From Clostridia bacterium (lineage in GTDB: Bacteria > Bacillota > Clostridia > Christensenellales > Aristaeellaceae), in NCBI GenBank assembly GCA_017545905.1, contig JAFWXL010000013.1:1-39291 (forward strand): a DNA stretch of 39,291 nucleotides. The letters are read 5' to 3'. The translations under genes were made by a program, and so were the position numbers. Below, piece by piece: positions 24,306-32,798 of the stretch (position 1 is its first letter; each line of letters begins with the position of its first letter). Under the pieces are notes generated by a model. The model searched no databases. It had not been told where the DNA came from and saw only the letters and a program-made list of their open reading frames with translations.

Positions 24306-24309
24306 AACC
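24250..24309 (-). repeat. 30-bp tandem duplication over the oppF start
   Basis: Bases 24250-24279 and 24280-24309 are copies of one 30-bp unit that differ at two positions. Each carries a CAT (ATG on the minus strand) and a GGAGCA segment. The result is two in-frame start sites and a repeated ten-residue N-terminus. Confidence 0.9.
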
Positions 24310-25338
24310 CTTCACTCCTTCCGTGGCAAGCTTGCGGACCGCCTCCGGCGGCTCGATCTTCGGCGCGCGCGGGTCGAGCAGCCATGTGCGCGCCTTGTGC
24401 GTCGGGCTGACCTCAAAATACGGCGGACGCTTGACGAAATCGATCTTGAGCGCCTGCGGATTGCGCGGGGCAAACGCATCGCCCTTCACCTCGTTAAAGA
24501 GGTTCGGCGGCGTGCCGTGGATGGAATAGAGTGGCTCGCCCTTTACGCCCAGCTGCGGCAGGGACGAGAGCAGCGCCCACGTGTACGGATGCCTGGAGTC
24601 GTAGAAGACCTCCTCGCACAGGCCGATCTCCACGATATCGCCGGCATACATGACCGCGATGCGGTCCGCCACATTGGCAACAACGCCCAGATCGTGCGTG
24701 ATATAGATGGTGGTCAGGTTGTACTTCTGCTTGAGCTGGCGGATCAGGCTGAGAATCTGCGCCTGAATGGTCACGTCCAGTGCGGTTGTCGGCTCGTCGC
24801 AGATGAGAATCTGCGGACGGCAGGCCACAGCAATGGCAATGACCACGCGCTGGCGCATACCGCCTGAGAACTCGTGCGGATACTGCTTTGCGCGGCGCTC
24901 CGGCTCGGTGATGCCCACGTCTGTGAGCACGGAGAGCATTTCCTCGCGCGCCTCCTCGCCGTGCAGACCCTGATGGAGCTCAATCGCCTCCATGATCTGC
25001 GCGCCGATGGTCTTGAGCGGATTGAGGCTGGTCATCGGATCCTGCAGCACCATGGCGATCTGCTTGCCGCGAACGCCCAGCCACTGCTTCTCCTTCTTAT
25101 ACCCGGTCAGGTCCTCGCCGTTGTAGAGGATCTCGCCGCTGTCCACCCAGCCGTTGGCGTCCAGCAGACCCATGAAGCTCTTGACAAAGACCGACTTGCC
25201 CGAGCCGGACTCGCCCACGATCGCAAGGCTCTCGCCCTTGTACAGGTCAAGCGACACATCGCGCAGCGCATGCAGCGTGCGGCCGCGCAGGTTGAACTTG
25301 ATGTTCAGATTGCGAACCGAAAGAATGGGTTTTTCCAT
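24298..25338 (-). CDS. oppD: Oligopeptide ABC transporter ATP-binding protein, OppD type
   Basis: A 346-residue ABC ATPase of the peptide/nickel group. Walker A is [13 protein letters not shown], the signature is [14 protein letters not shown] and Walker B is [14 protein letters not shown]; the switch His is in YITHDLGV. The C-terminal part carries the conserved oligopeptide-transporter extension ([12 protein letters not shown], followed by GTPPNL). With the OppF-type protein it forms the ATPase pair below the two permeases. The ATG follows AGGAGGTTAAGCGAAG. The gene overlaps oppF by 8 bases and lies 16 bases after the oppC-type gene, so the operon is tightly coupled. Substrate range cannot be read from the ATPase. 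Confidence 0.92.
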   Translation of the reverse strand: MEKPILSVRNLNIKFNLRGRTLHALRDVSLDLYKGESLAIVGESGSGKSVFVKSFMGLLDANGWVDSGEILYNGEDLTGYKKEKQWLGVRGKQIAMVLQDPMTSLNPLKTIGAQIMEAIELHQGLHGEEAREEMLSVLTDVGITEPERRAKQYPHEFSGGMRQRVVIAIAVACRPQILICDEPTTALDVTIQAQILSLIRQLKQKYNLTTIYITHDLGVVANVADRIAVMYAGDIVEIGLCEEVFYDSRHPYTWALLSSLPQLGVKGEPLYSIHGTPPNLFNEVKGDAFAPRNPQALKIDFVKRPPYFEVSPTHKARTWLLDPRAPKIEPPEAVRKLATEGVKGYA

Positions 25339-25354
25339 CTTCGCTTAACCTCCT

Positions 25355-26776
25355 TTAGACGTGATTCTTGGGATCGGCAGCGTCCGCAAAGGCATTGCCG
25401 ATAATATAGAAGGAAATGGTCACAACAGAGAGCACGATCGCCGGGAAGATCAGCTGATAGCGCAGCGTTTCAGAGGTGACGAGCTTGCGGCCTTCGTTGA
25501 TCAGGTTACCCAGAGACGGCATATCCACCGGCAGGCCCAGACCGATATAGGTGATGAACACCTCGTTGCCGATGGCAGAGGGAATGGACAGCGCCAGACG
25601 CAGCATGATGACCGACACCAGATACGGCAGCAGGTTCTTCACGATGATCTTCGCGGTACCGGTGCCCAGGCAGCGGGAGGCGAGATTGTAATCACGGTCG
25701 CGGATGATGACGATCTGATTGCGGATGAAGCGCGCCATGCCCAGCCAGCAGGTCAGGCACATCGCAAACACCAGCGTGCCGAAGCCCGGACGCAGGATAT
25801 AGGAAATCAGAATGAGGATGATCGTATTGGGGATGTTGTCCAGCACGTTGTAGACTTCAGTGAGAATGCGGTCGAGCTTGCGCACATAGCCCCAGAGCAC
25901 GCCCACGGTGATGCCGATAATCGCCTCGAAGAACGCGACGATAAAGCCGATGGCGAGGCTCGTGCGGGTGCCGCTCCATACGCGGGCCCAGAGATCCTGA
26001 CCGATATTGTTGGTGCCGAACCAGAACGCATTCTCGCTGGGCAGCACGCGCAGCGGCGCATCGGATGCAGCCGTGGCCGTTCCGTCATCATGGAGGGTCA
26101 GGTAGCTGCCCTCCACATACAGCGAGGTGCCGTTGTTGGTGTAATCCACCGGCTGCATATACATCTCCAGCTTGAAGTTGGAGCGGCTCTCATACGGCAC
26201 GGCAGTCGGATCGTCCGGCAGCTTGAGCTTCGTCTGGAAGTTATTCTTGACGTAGCCGGTCTTGCCCTTGTATTCGATTCTGCACCACTGCTCGCCGTAT
26301 TCGATCACGTCGAACTTGGTGCGCGCCTTGAGGCTCTCGATCACGTTGTCCGCCGCATACCAGCCCTCGGCGTTCTTCACCGGGGCGGCATTGAGCTGCG
26401 TGCCCGCAGGCACGGTGACCATGACAGTCGTCAGGCTCGGCGGCACGTTGGAGAGCTGCTTGCCGGTCTGCGGATTATTGTTGATCAGGTTTGCCGGATA
26501 CTGGCCCGGCAGATGCGGCTGGATAAACGTAAAGGCCAGCAGCAGCGCAAGCACGATCAGCAGGGAAACCGCGACCTTGTTCTTGAGGAACACCTGCAGC
26601 GTGGAGCGCCAGTAGGAATAATTGGAATAGCCGGTCTTTTCGCCCGCAGCCTCGTCATACTCAGCGAGCACAAAGAGCTCGTCCTCGTTTTCAATCTGCC
26701 CGTCCAGATCCTTTTTCAGCTGCTCGGCGAGCGCCGCCTCCAGCTTTCTGCTCTTGTTATCCTTGATGCTCAGCAT
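25355..26776 (-). CDS. oppC: Oligopeptide ABC transporter permease, OppC type, with inserted SH3-like domain
   Basis: A 473-residue permease, much longer than the usual 300 or so for OppC. The N-terminal 55 residues are a charged cytosolic extension. The first membrane helix (about 72-91, counted from a GTG four codons upstream) is followed by some 160 extracytoplasmic residues. Within them, about 120-185, the pattern GTQLNAAP, GWYAAD, EYGEQWCRIEYKGKTGYVKN looks like a bacterial SH3 domain. The remainder is an ordinary BPD_transp_1 permease from FGTNNIGQDLWARVWSG onward with the EAA-type loop (NLASRCLGTGTAKI). The ATG at 26776 overlaps the oppB end and is preferred over the GTG at 26788, which has no spacing from its AAGGAAG site. 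The domain may hold peptidoglycan or its peptides near the transporter entrance; this is inference. Confidence 0.85.
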   Translation of the reverse strand: MLSIKDNKSRKLEAALAEQLKKDLDGQIENEDELFVLAEYDEAAGEKTGYSNYSYWRSTLQVFLKNKVAVSLLIVLALLLAFTFIQPHLPGQYPANLINNNPQTGKQLSNVPPSLTTVMVTVPAGTQLNAAPVKNAEGWYAADNVIESLKARTKFDVIEYGEQWCRIEYKGKTGYVKNNFQTKLKLPDDPTAVPYESRSNFKLEMYMQPVDYTNNGTSLYVEGSYLTLHDDGTATAASDAPLRVLPSENAFWFGTNNIGQDLWARVWSGTRTSLAIGFIVAFFEAIIGITVGVLWGYVRKLDRILTEVYNVLDNIPNTIILILISYILRPGFGTLVFAMCLTCWLGMARFIRNQIVIIRDRDYNLASRCLGTGTAKIIVKNLLPYLVSVIMLRLALSIPSAIGNEVFITYIGLGLPVDMPSLGNLINEGRKLVTSETLRYQLIFPAIVLSVVTISFYIIGNAFADAADPKNHV

Positions 26777-26777
26777 A

Positions 26778-27719
26778 TCAGCGCGCACCTTCCTTCTTCA
26801 CAAAGCTGATGCGCGGATCGATGACGCCCATGAGCAGATCGCCCAGAAGCAGGCCCACGATACCGATACAGCTGTAGATCATGACGATGGCCTGAACCAT
26901 CGGATTGTCCTGACGGCCGATAACGTCCACCAGCAGGCCGCCCATGCCCGGAATGGAATAAAGCGACTCGATGTAGATGGAACCGCACACGGTATAAAGC
27001 AGCGAGGTCGGGATGTACTGAATCATCGGCACGAACGCATTGCGAAGCACGTGCTTCATCATGATATTCGGTCCGGAGACGCCCTTGGCGCGCGCCAGAC
27101 GGACGTAATCCTTGTTCATCTCATCGACCATGTAGCGGCGCAGCCACATGGCATAATACGCCGTATTGCCCAGCGCCATGGAGAATACAGGCAGAATCCA
27201 TGTGATCAGGTTGTTCTCGTCAAAGAGCATCGGAATGCCCAGGAAGCTGGTGCCGTAAAGCTGGATGAAGATGTGATACACGGCGGCAGGCACCGCATTG
27301 ATGAACACAATGTAGATCGTGCCGAACTTATCCCAGAAACCGCCCTTTTTGCGCGCCATTGCGGCGCCCAGCGGGATGCCCATCAGCAGCGCGAGCCCCA
27401 TGGAGAGCACGCCCAGCTTCATAGACAGCGGCGCCTTCTTGGCAATCAGGCCTGAGATCGGCGCGCCCACGCTGTATCGGGCGGAGGTTCCCAGATCGCC
27501 GTGCACAAGATCCTTGAGGAAATTCCACAGCTGTACGGGAATAGGATCGTTGAGGCCGAGCTGATTGAGCTTGGCCTGGATCATTGCAGCATCCGCCTTT
27601 TCAAAATTATCGAAATAGCCCTCAATCGGCATCTGGCGCAGCAGAACAAAGACCACCGAAATGATGATCAGCAGCGTCAGCAGCGAAGAGGACAGTCTCT
27701 TGAGGGAATACTTAAGCAT
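26778..27719 (-). CDS. oppB: Oligopeptide ABC transporter permease, OppB type
   Basis: A 313-residue inner-membrane permease of the DppB/OppB family with about six membrane helices. It opens with MLKYSLKRLSSSLLTLLIIISVVFVLLR, the usual N-terminal helix. The cytosolic coupling loop DYVRLARAKGVSG and the end segment with VIDPRISF are characteristic. It forms the translocation channel with the OppC-type protein. The start follows a weak AAAGAAG ribosome site, and the gene sits about 180 bases downstream of the binding-protein gene, a gap that holds two large hairpins. Its stop lies beside the oppC start, so the permeases are probably made together. Confidence 0.9.
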   Translation of the reverse strand: MLKYSLKRLSSSLLTLLIIISVVFVLLRQMPIEGYFDNFEKADAAMIQAKLNQLGLNDPIPVQLWNFLKDLVHGDLGTSARYSVGAPISGLIAKKAPLSMKLGVLSMGLALLMGIPLGAAMARKKGGFWDKFGTIYIVFINAVPAAVYHIFIQLYGTSFLGIPMLFDENNLITWILPVFSMALGNTAYYAMWLRRYMVDEMNKDYVRLARAKGVSGPNIMMKHVLRNAFVPMIQYIPTSLLYTVCGSIYIESLYSIPGMGGLLVDVIGRQDNPMVQAIVMIYSCIGIVGLLLGDLLMGVIDPRISFVKKEGAR

Positions 27720-27766
27720 CTTCTTTCACAACCTTTTTCATATGTCACATGCGGGTACGTCTGCGG

Positions 27767-27821
27767 CGCAATCGCCTTTTCTTCACTGAAAAGAAGCCGC
27801 GCTGAAGAAAAGGCCATTGCG
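27767..27821 (-). repeat. Imperfect inverted repeat between oppA and oppB
   Basis: CGCAAT, then CCTTTTCTTC (27767-27784) pair with GAAGAAAAGG, then ATTGCG (27804-27821); two bases mismatch between the blocks. The stem would form in the transcript ahead of oppB and may protect or control the downstream message. Confidence 0.6.
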
Positions 27822-27838
27822 TCCTTTTTGCAATGATA

Positions 27839-27868
27839 GCCCGGACGGCGCGCTGGCGCCGTCCGGGC
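27839..27868 (-). terminator. Perfect 13-bp hairpin after oppA
   Basis: GCCCGGACGGCGC and GCGCCGTCCGGGC form a perfect 13-bp stem with a 4-base loop shortly after the oppA-type stop. No T-run follows on the minus strand. It is better viewed as a 3' stabiliser or partial terminator that allows more binding protein than permease. Confidence 0.65.
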
Positions 27869-27902
27869 GGATAAACGAAACTATTCAGCTGACAGCCGCT
27901 GA

Positions 27903-29762
27903 TTACTCACCGGCCAGCGCAGCGCGCTCCTCTTCCCACTTGTCGTAAGCCTCGAAATACTCGTCGGTATTCATCGGCTTCTCCAGCAGGGTCTGGCCCT
28001 TATAGCGCTCGTTGGAAATGCCGAACGGAGCGAACTGGCTCTCGAACGGATTCAGGCGGGAAGCGGTGTAGCCGCCGTTGCCATAGCCGAACGGAATGAT
28101 GAACGCCTTCTCGATCAGGAACGCCTCGGCCTCGGCATACGCCTCGTAACGGGCGGTCAGATCGTTGGTGATGGAGCGGGCAGCATCAACCAGGTTGTAG
28201 TACTGGCTGCGGCCGTTCTCATCGTTGTAGCCGGTCGCCTTCTCCGGCCAGTTGTAGGTGCCGTCATAGAAGGGATCGGTATAGGTGTTCGGGTCAGCGT
28301 AGTCCGGGCCCCAGTTGCACTTGAGCAGGGCGTACTTGCCGCTGCGGCGGACTTCCTTGAGGAAGCCGGAGGACGGGCCGGCCTCGATGATGATATCGAT
28401 GTAGTCGGCGCCCAGCAGGCCCTCGAGCTGCTGCTCGACAACCACGCACTCCTCGGCCCAGCCGGTGGTGTTCGGGTTGTAGCTCATCAGGATCTTGACC
28501 GGCAGGGTCGCGCCGGCAGCCTTGAGCTCCTCAACGGCAGCAGCCTTGAACGCCAGAGCCTGCTCCTCGTTGAAGGTATCCACGCCCAGCTCGGTGATCG
28601 GGGCAAGCGCGCCCATCTCAGTGTAATCCACACCGTCGATGGAGACGAACTCCGGCGGGGTCACGGTGTTGAACATGATAGCCTCGGGATTATCCGGATC
28701 GGTGATGAGCATCGCCTTCACACGGTCAAGGCCGGCGTAGATGGACTTGCGGAAGTTCTCGTTGTTCACGGCGATCTTCCAGTTCTCCGGCTCATAGGCA
28801 GCGTCGAACTGCGGATCGAAGTTGAACGCATAGAAGTAGGTATAGAAGCCGCTCTGACGGATCGGGTGGATCAGGTCAGCGGTCGCCTCGTCGGAGAGCC
28901 ACTCGGCAGCGATGGTGGAGTCGATAGACGCATCATCGATGTCGCCGCGCTTGTACAGCTCCGGAGAGATGGTGGCAGATTCCTTGTTGTAGGTCTGCTC
29001 AATGGTCTCGATGAGCACGTTGTCCGCATCCCAGTTGGCAGTATTCTTGGTGTAAACACGCTTCTGCTGCGGCTCGAAGGTGGAGAGCACGTAGGCGCCG
29101 TTGTAGAGCAGGTTCTCGTTGCTGGTGGCCACGCCGAAGTCAGCGCCCTTTTCCGCGAGGAAGTCGGCATTGACCGGCATGAAGCAGACGTAGGTAACCA
29201 TGGACAGGAAGTACGGAACCGGCTCCATCAGCGTGTACTGCAGGGTGTAGTCGTCCAGCGCCTTCACGCCGACGGTCTCCCAATCCATCACCGGATAGGG
29301 CTCCTGGCCCTCTTCCGGGGTGCTGGTGCCCAGGTAGTACGCCTCGGCGCCCTCAATAACGGAATAGAAGATATTGGCGGTGGAGGAGGCGTTGGCAGCG
29401 TCCAGAATGTACTTCGCGGCAGCCACGAAGTCATGGGCGGTCACCTTGGCATACTCGGTGCCGTCGGCCTTCACCCAGGTCGCATCCTGACGGAGCTTGA
29501 AGGTGTAGGTCAGGTTCGCCTCGTCATACTCCCAGCTCTCGGCCAGAGACGGCTGAACCTGGCCGTACTTGTCGTACTCCACCAGGGTGTCGATGACGTT
29601 GGCTGCCATCGCAAACTCATTGGTGGTCGCGGTGGTCAGGTAGTTGAGCGAAGTGAATTCACCGGAATACAGCGTGCGGTACGCATTGTCCGCAGCAGCA
29701 GGCATGATGGCCATGCTCATGGCGATCGCCAGGCACAGCACAAGCGCCATCATTTTCTTCAT
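27903..29762 (-). CDS. oppA: Oligopeptide-binding protein, OppA type
   Basis: A 619-residue substrate-binding protein of the SBP_bac_5 family. A signal peptide of about 24 residues ends MPAAADNAY. Family features include EFAMAANVIDTLVEYD, QPSLAESWEYDE, TYTFKLRQDATW, and the late NWGPDYADPNTYTDPF. It captures peptides outside the membrane and passes them to the permeases. No lipobox is visible: the only early Cys is in LVLCL, which does not fit. That is odd for a single-membrane bacterium, where such proteins are normally lipid-anchored. The ATG follows AAGGGGGAAATCAC and a good promoter lies upstream. It is the first gene of the operon. Peptide specificity is not readable from the sequence. 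Confidence 0.9.
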   Translation of the reverse strand: MKKMMALVLCLAIAMSMAIMPAAADNAYRTLYSGEFTSLNYLTTATTNEFAMAANVIDTLVEYDKYGQVQPSLAESWEYDEANLTYTFKLRQDATWVKADGTEYAKVTAHDFVAAAKYILDAANASSTANIFYSVIEGAEAYYLGTSTPEEGQEPYPVMDWETVGVKALDDYTLQYTLMEPVPYFLSMVTYVCFMPVNADFLAEKGADFGVATSNENLLYNGAYVLSTFEPQQKRVYTKNTANWDADNVLIETIEQTYNKESATISPELYKRGDIDDASIDSTIAAEWLSDEATADLIHPIRQSGFYTYFYAFNFDPQFDAAYEPENWKIAVNNENFRKSIYAGLDRVKAMLITDPDNPEAIMFNTVTPPEFVSIDGVDYTEMGALAPITELGVDTFNEEQALAFKAAAVEELKAAGATLPVKILMSYNPNTTGWAEECVVVEQQLEGLLGADYIDIIIEAGPSSGFLKEVRRSGKYALLKCNWGPDYADPNTYTDPFYDGTYNWPEKATGYNDENGRSQYYNLVDAARSITNDLTARYEAYAEAEAFLIEKAFIIPFGYGNGGYTASRLNPFESQFAPFGISNERYKGQTLLEKPMNTDEYFEAYDKWEEERAALAGE

Positions 29763-29813
29763 GTGATTTCCCCCTTAACAAATTCTCCAGCATAAAAAAG
29801 CTGGTGTTTTGCT

Positions 29814-29842
29814 ACAATAACATACTTTGGAGAAAAATGCAA
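29814..29842 (-). promoter_or_regulatory. Promoter of the oligopeptide transporter operon
   Basis: On the minus strand TTGCAT (29837-29842) and TATTGT (29814-29819) are separated by 17 bases, a good vegetative sigma-factor arrangement. The leader then contains the small hairpin CCAGC/GCTGG before the ribosome site. Confidence 0.65.
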
Positions 29843-29949
29843 TCTCTGCCTTGTGGAAATTTCATTTTTCACAATCTCTTTTTTGTAAAAAGCTGCGTTC
29901 TCCGTTATTCGTATAAACCAGATGCATCGGGGGAAGCGAAACATGCAGT

Positions 29950-31326
29950 TTACAGGTTTTCCACTGCAACCAGCTCCGCGTCGCCGCCCAGCTGGCGCAT
30001 GGTGAAGGGCAGCGGCGCGCCCATGCGCTCCAGCTCGCCCGACTGATTGTCAAACGGATCGACGCGAAGCGCCGTCTTTTTCGGCTCCAGCTCCGCCTGA
30101 TAGACACGGTTGGCCGCCATGCGCATGGGATCGAGGTTGCCGAAGTAGAACTCGTGGCGAACCCTGCTGCCTGCGCGGTACGCGCTGCCGCCGTAGCTCG
30201 GATCTGCAAAGAGCCAGCCCCAGCCTTCCAGATAAAACTGCGCCCAGTCGTGGCTGCCGACGTAATCCTCGTCGATGGACATGCCGCTCTGCCAGCGCGC
30301 CGGAATGCCCGCGATGCGGCACAAGGTGATCAGCAGCAGCGCCTGCAGGCCGCAGTCGCCTTTGAGATTCACAGCACAGTACTCGCCATGATTATCAAAC
30401 TGGAAATAATCGCGCATGAAGGAGTAATTGACCTTCGTGGTCACGAATTCATAGATGCGCCATGCCTTCATCACATCCGTGGTTTCGCCGCCGGTCAGCT
30501 CATGGGCAAGCCAGCACAGATACGGCGTGAAGCGCAGATATGCGCCGCGTTCGGCAAGATCCTCTTCGCAGGGCGCTGCGCAGGCGGGATACAGCGGTTT
30601 TTCCGGCGCCGCCCTGTGCAGCGGATCAGCATAGCGGATATGGCTGACATAGCTGTACGTCGCCTCAAAATCGCGCCACTGCGAAAGCCTGCGCCTCCAC
30701 CATGCCGTGCGGCCCGGCGCATGCGGATCGCCAATACCGTCCGGATCGCCGGCGACAAGCTGCACATCGCTCTGCTGCGCATCCTCAATCGGGAAGGGCA
30801 GATGCGCCAGATACTCGCCGGGCACAAAGTCCGCCTCGTCCACATTGACGCTCGCCCTGAGCGTGATGCGGCGCTTCATTTCGCCCTTTTCCCTGATCTC
30901 GCTGATCATGGCGTCCAGATACGGGCGCGCGGGCTCCGGCTTCTCGCCGGTGAGATGGGCGAGCTTGCCGTTTTTGAGCATGCTGCGGTGAAAGCGGACG
31001 AAGTAGCGCTTCTCGCCGTTCAGATAAATAAAATCCATCCAGCCGGACAGCTCCAGGCGGTCGAATTCTTCCTCTGACACATTCACATGGATCAGCTCGC
31101 GCAGCTTTTCAAGCGCCTGCGCCCTGTTCCATGGATACTGCGTGGGCAGGCGGCGGATGCGCTCCTTTTCGCACACAAGGCGCATGCGCAGCATTTCGGG
31201 CATCTCGTCCTCAAGGCGCATGTCGATCGCCTTCATGGCGCCCTCCAGATCGCCGGCCCACTTGCGCTTCATAATATCCTCAGGCAGGGGCATATTCAGG
31301 GTGTTCACGCACGTTTCGATGTTCAT
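29950..31326 (-). CDS. Transglutaminase-like cysteine protein, cytosolic
   Basis: A 458-residue protein with no signal peptide. The second half holds a transglutaminase-like domain with a full catalytic set: Cys325 in LKGDCGLQALLL, His359 in VGSHDWAQFYLEG and Asp375 in WLFADPSYGG. The N-terminal 280 residues are helical and mixed, without a recognised family. Such bacterial domains mostly act as cysteine proteases or amidases rather than cross-linking enzymes. The ATG at 31326 follows CCGGAGGTGCGGCA; the upstream extension of the frame crosses the promoter and is not real. It lies between the peptide transporter operon (same strand) and the divergent sugar transporter. A role in breaking down imported peptides would fit but is not shown. 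Confidence 0.82.
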   Translation of the reverse strand: MNIETCVNTLNMPLPEDIMKRKWAGDLEGAMKAIDMRLEDEMPEMLRMRLVCEKERIRRLPTQYPWNRAQALEKLRELIHVNVSEEEFDRLELSGWMDFIYLNGEKRYFVRFHRSMLKNGKLAHLTGEKPEPARPYLDAMISEIREKGEMKRRITLRASVNVDEADFVPGEYLAHLPFPIEDAQQSDVQLVAGDPDGIGDPHAPGRTAWWRRRLSQWRDFEATYSYVSHIRYADPLHRAAPEKPLYPACAAPCEEDLAERGAYLRFTPYLCWLAHELTGGETTDVMKAWRIYEFVTTKVNYSFMRDYFQFDNHGEYCAVNLKGDCGLQALLLITLCRIAGIPARWQSGMSIDEDYVGSHDWAQFYLEGWGWLFADPSYGGSAYRAGSRVRHEFYFGNLDPMRMAANRVYQAELEPKKTALRVDPFDNQSGELERMGAPLPFTMRQLGGDAELVAVENL

Positions 31327-31360
31327 TGCCGCACCTCCGGAATGTATATCAATGGCAGGT

Positions 31361-31369
31361 ATTATACCA
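31361..31369 (-). promoter_or_regulatory. -10 element of the transglutaminase-like gene
   Basis: On the minus strand TGG is followed by TATAAT (31361-31366), a consensus extended -10 element, about 35 bases before the start codon. No clear -35 hexamer is present, as is common with extended -10 promoters. Confidence 0.6.
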
Positions 31370-31527
31370 CAGATGCGCTTCATGCGGTAGCTTCCTTTTA
31401 TAATATAATGCCTGAACAATGCCGCCGCCTGACGCAAATGCATCAAACATAACCGGCTGTTTGTATCATCTTCACAATATACACCTTCAATCAGCATCAT
31501 TTTCGACAATTTCGTAGATTTATCCCC

Positions 31528-31556
31528 TTGTCAATTTGTCAAATATATGGTATTCT
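31528..31556 (+). promoter_or_regulatory. Promoter of the sugar transporter operon
   Basis: TTGTCA (31528-31533) and TATTCT (31551-31556) are separated by 17 bases, with TGG just before the -10. TTGTCAA occurs twice in direct orientation in this stretch, so a repressor site overlapping the promoter is possible. Confidence 0.7.
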
Positions 31557-31615
31557 TTCAGTTAAGAAGCAGACATGGCGAAATGTTCTGCAAAAAAATA
31601 ATAGGAGGCACATCT

Positions 31616-32593
31616 ATGAAGAAGTTCCTTACTCTCGCTCTGGCCCTCGTGCTCGTGATCGGCTGCGTCGCTAACGCGTCCGCGCTGACCATCGGCTTCT
31701 CTCAGGTTGGTCAGGAGTCTGACTGGCGTACCGCCAACACCGATTCCCTGCGCGGCATGGCCGAAGCCGAAGGCTGGGAAATGATCTATGACGATGCGCA
31801 GCAGAAGCAGGAGAACCAGGTTAAGGCTCTGCGCAACTTCATCACCCAGGGCGTCGACTACATCCTCTTCACCGGCGTTGTGACCACCGGCTGGGACGAG
31901 GTCCTCAAGGAAGTCAACGAGGCTGAGATCCCGCTGATCCTGGTCGACCGTATGCCCGACTGCATGGAAGAGATCGAGTACGCCGGCGCGTTCGGTGGCG
32001 ACTTCATTGAGGAAGGCCGCCGCATGGCCCGCTGGACCGTCAACTACATGAACACCACTGAAGACGTGAACGTCGTGATCCTGGAAGGCACCACCGGCGC
32101 CGCTGCTGCGACCGACCGTACCGCCGGCATCAACGAGGTTCTGGCTCAGTATCCGAACTACAAGGTTATCGCTTCCCAGACCGGCAACTTCACCCGTGCT
32201 GAAGGCCAGGCCGTCATGGAGAGCTTCCTGAAGGCTCACGAAGACATCGACGTCCTCCTCGCTGAGAACGACGACATGGCCCTGGGCGCCATCGACGCCA
32301 TCAAGGCCGCCGGCAAGGTTCCGGGCAAGGACATCGTTATCGTTGGCTGCGACTCCGTTAAGGCTGCGTTCGACGCGATCGTTGCTGGCGAAATGAACGC
32401 CACCATCGAGTGCAACCCGCTGTACGCTGACGCTGTTTCCGCTCTGATCAAGAAGCTGGAAGCTGGCGAGGCCGGCACCCGCGAACTGCTGCATCCGGAA
32501 GAGGGCTGCTTCTGCATCGACGGCGGCATCGAGTACGCCGAGGGCAAGGTTTCTGTGAAGGCTGCTGACGTCATCGCTGACCGTAAGTACTAA
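31616..32593 (+). CDS. ytfQ: Sugar ABC transporter substrate-binding protein, YtfQ type
   Basis: A 325-residue periplasmic-binding-protein family member. Its signal peptide contains VIGC at residues 14-17, a plausible lipobox, so the mature protein may be lipid-anchored. The mature part closely follows YtfQ, the galactofuranose-binding protein: LTIGFSQVGQESDWR, DAQQKQENQVKALRNFI, and DFIEEGRRMARW at the ligand cleft. YtfQ relatives bind furanose sugars, including arabinofuranose in some bacteria. The ATG at 31616 follows AGGAGG at seven bases. It starts the cluster containing the ATPase, two permeases, an FGGY kinase and L-arabinose isomerase, so L-arabinose is the likely substrate. A strong hairpin after the gene should make this product more abundant than the transporter. 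Confidence 0.88.
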   Translation: MKKFLTLALALVLVIGCVANASALTIGFSQVGQESDWRTANTDSLRGMAEAEGWEMIYDDAQQKQENQVKALRNFITQGVDYILFTGVVTTGWDEVLKEVNEAEIPLILVDRMPDCMEEIEYAGAFGGDFIEEGRRMARWTVNYMNTTEDVNVVILEGTTGAAAATDRTAGINEVLAQYPNYKVIASQTGNFTRAEGQAVMESFLKAHEDIDVLLAENDDMALGAIDAIKAAGKVPGKDIVIVGCDSVKAAFDAIVAGEMNATIECNPLYADAVSALIKKLEAGEAGTRELLHPEEGCFCIDGGIEYAEGKVSVKAADVIADRKY

Positions 32594-32645
32594 GATACCC
32601 CACATAATCCGTTGACCGTTGACGGATTGATCAATTAAACCCTTC

Positions 32646-32674
32646 AGCGGATGGGAGCATGTCTCCCATCCGCT
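32646..32674 (+). terminator. Hairpin after the sugar-binding protein gene
   Basis: AGCGGATGGGAG and CTCCCATCCGCT form a perfect 12-bp stem with a 5-base loop, followed by TCTTTAGTCTCTTT. It is probably a leaky terminator that lowers expression of the ATPase and permeases relative to the binding protein. Confidence 0.75.
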
Positions 32675-32798
32675 TCTTTAGTCTCTTTATCCTCTTTGCG
32701 TCGGGCGGTGCGCCTTGGCGCGTCGCCTCTCCCCTTGCCGCTTCAGGCTGCCGATGGGCGAAACTTTCTACTAATTCTAACCGAAGGGATGATGAACT

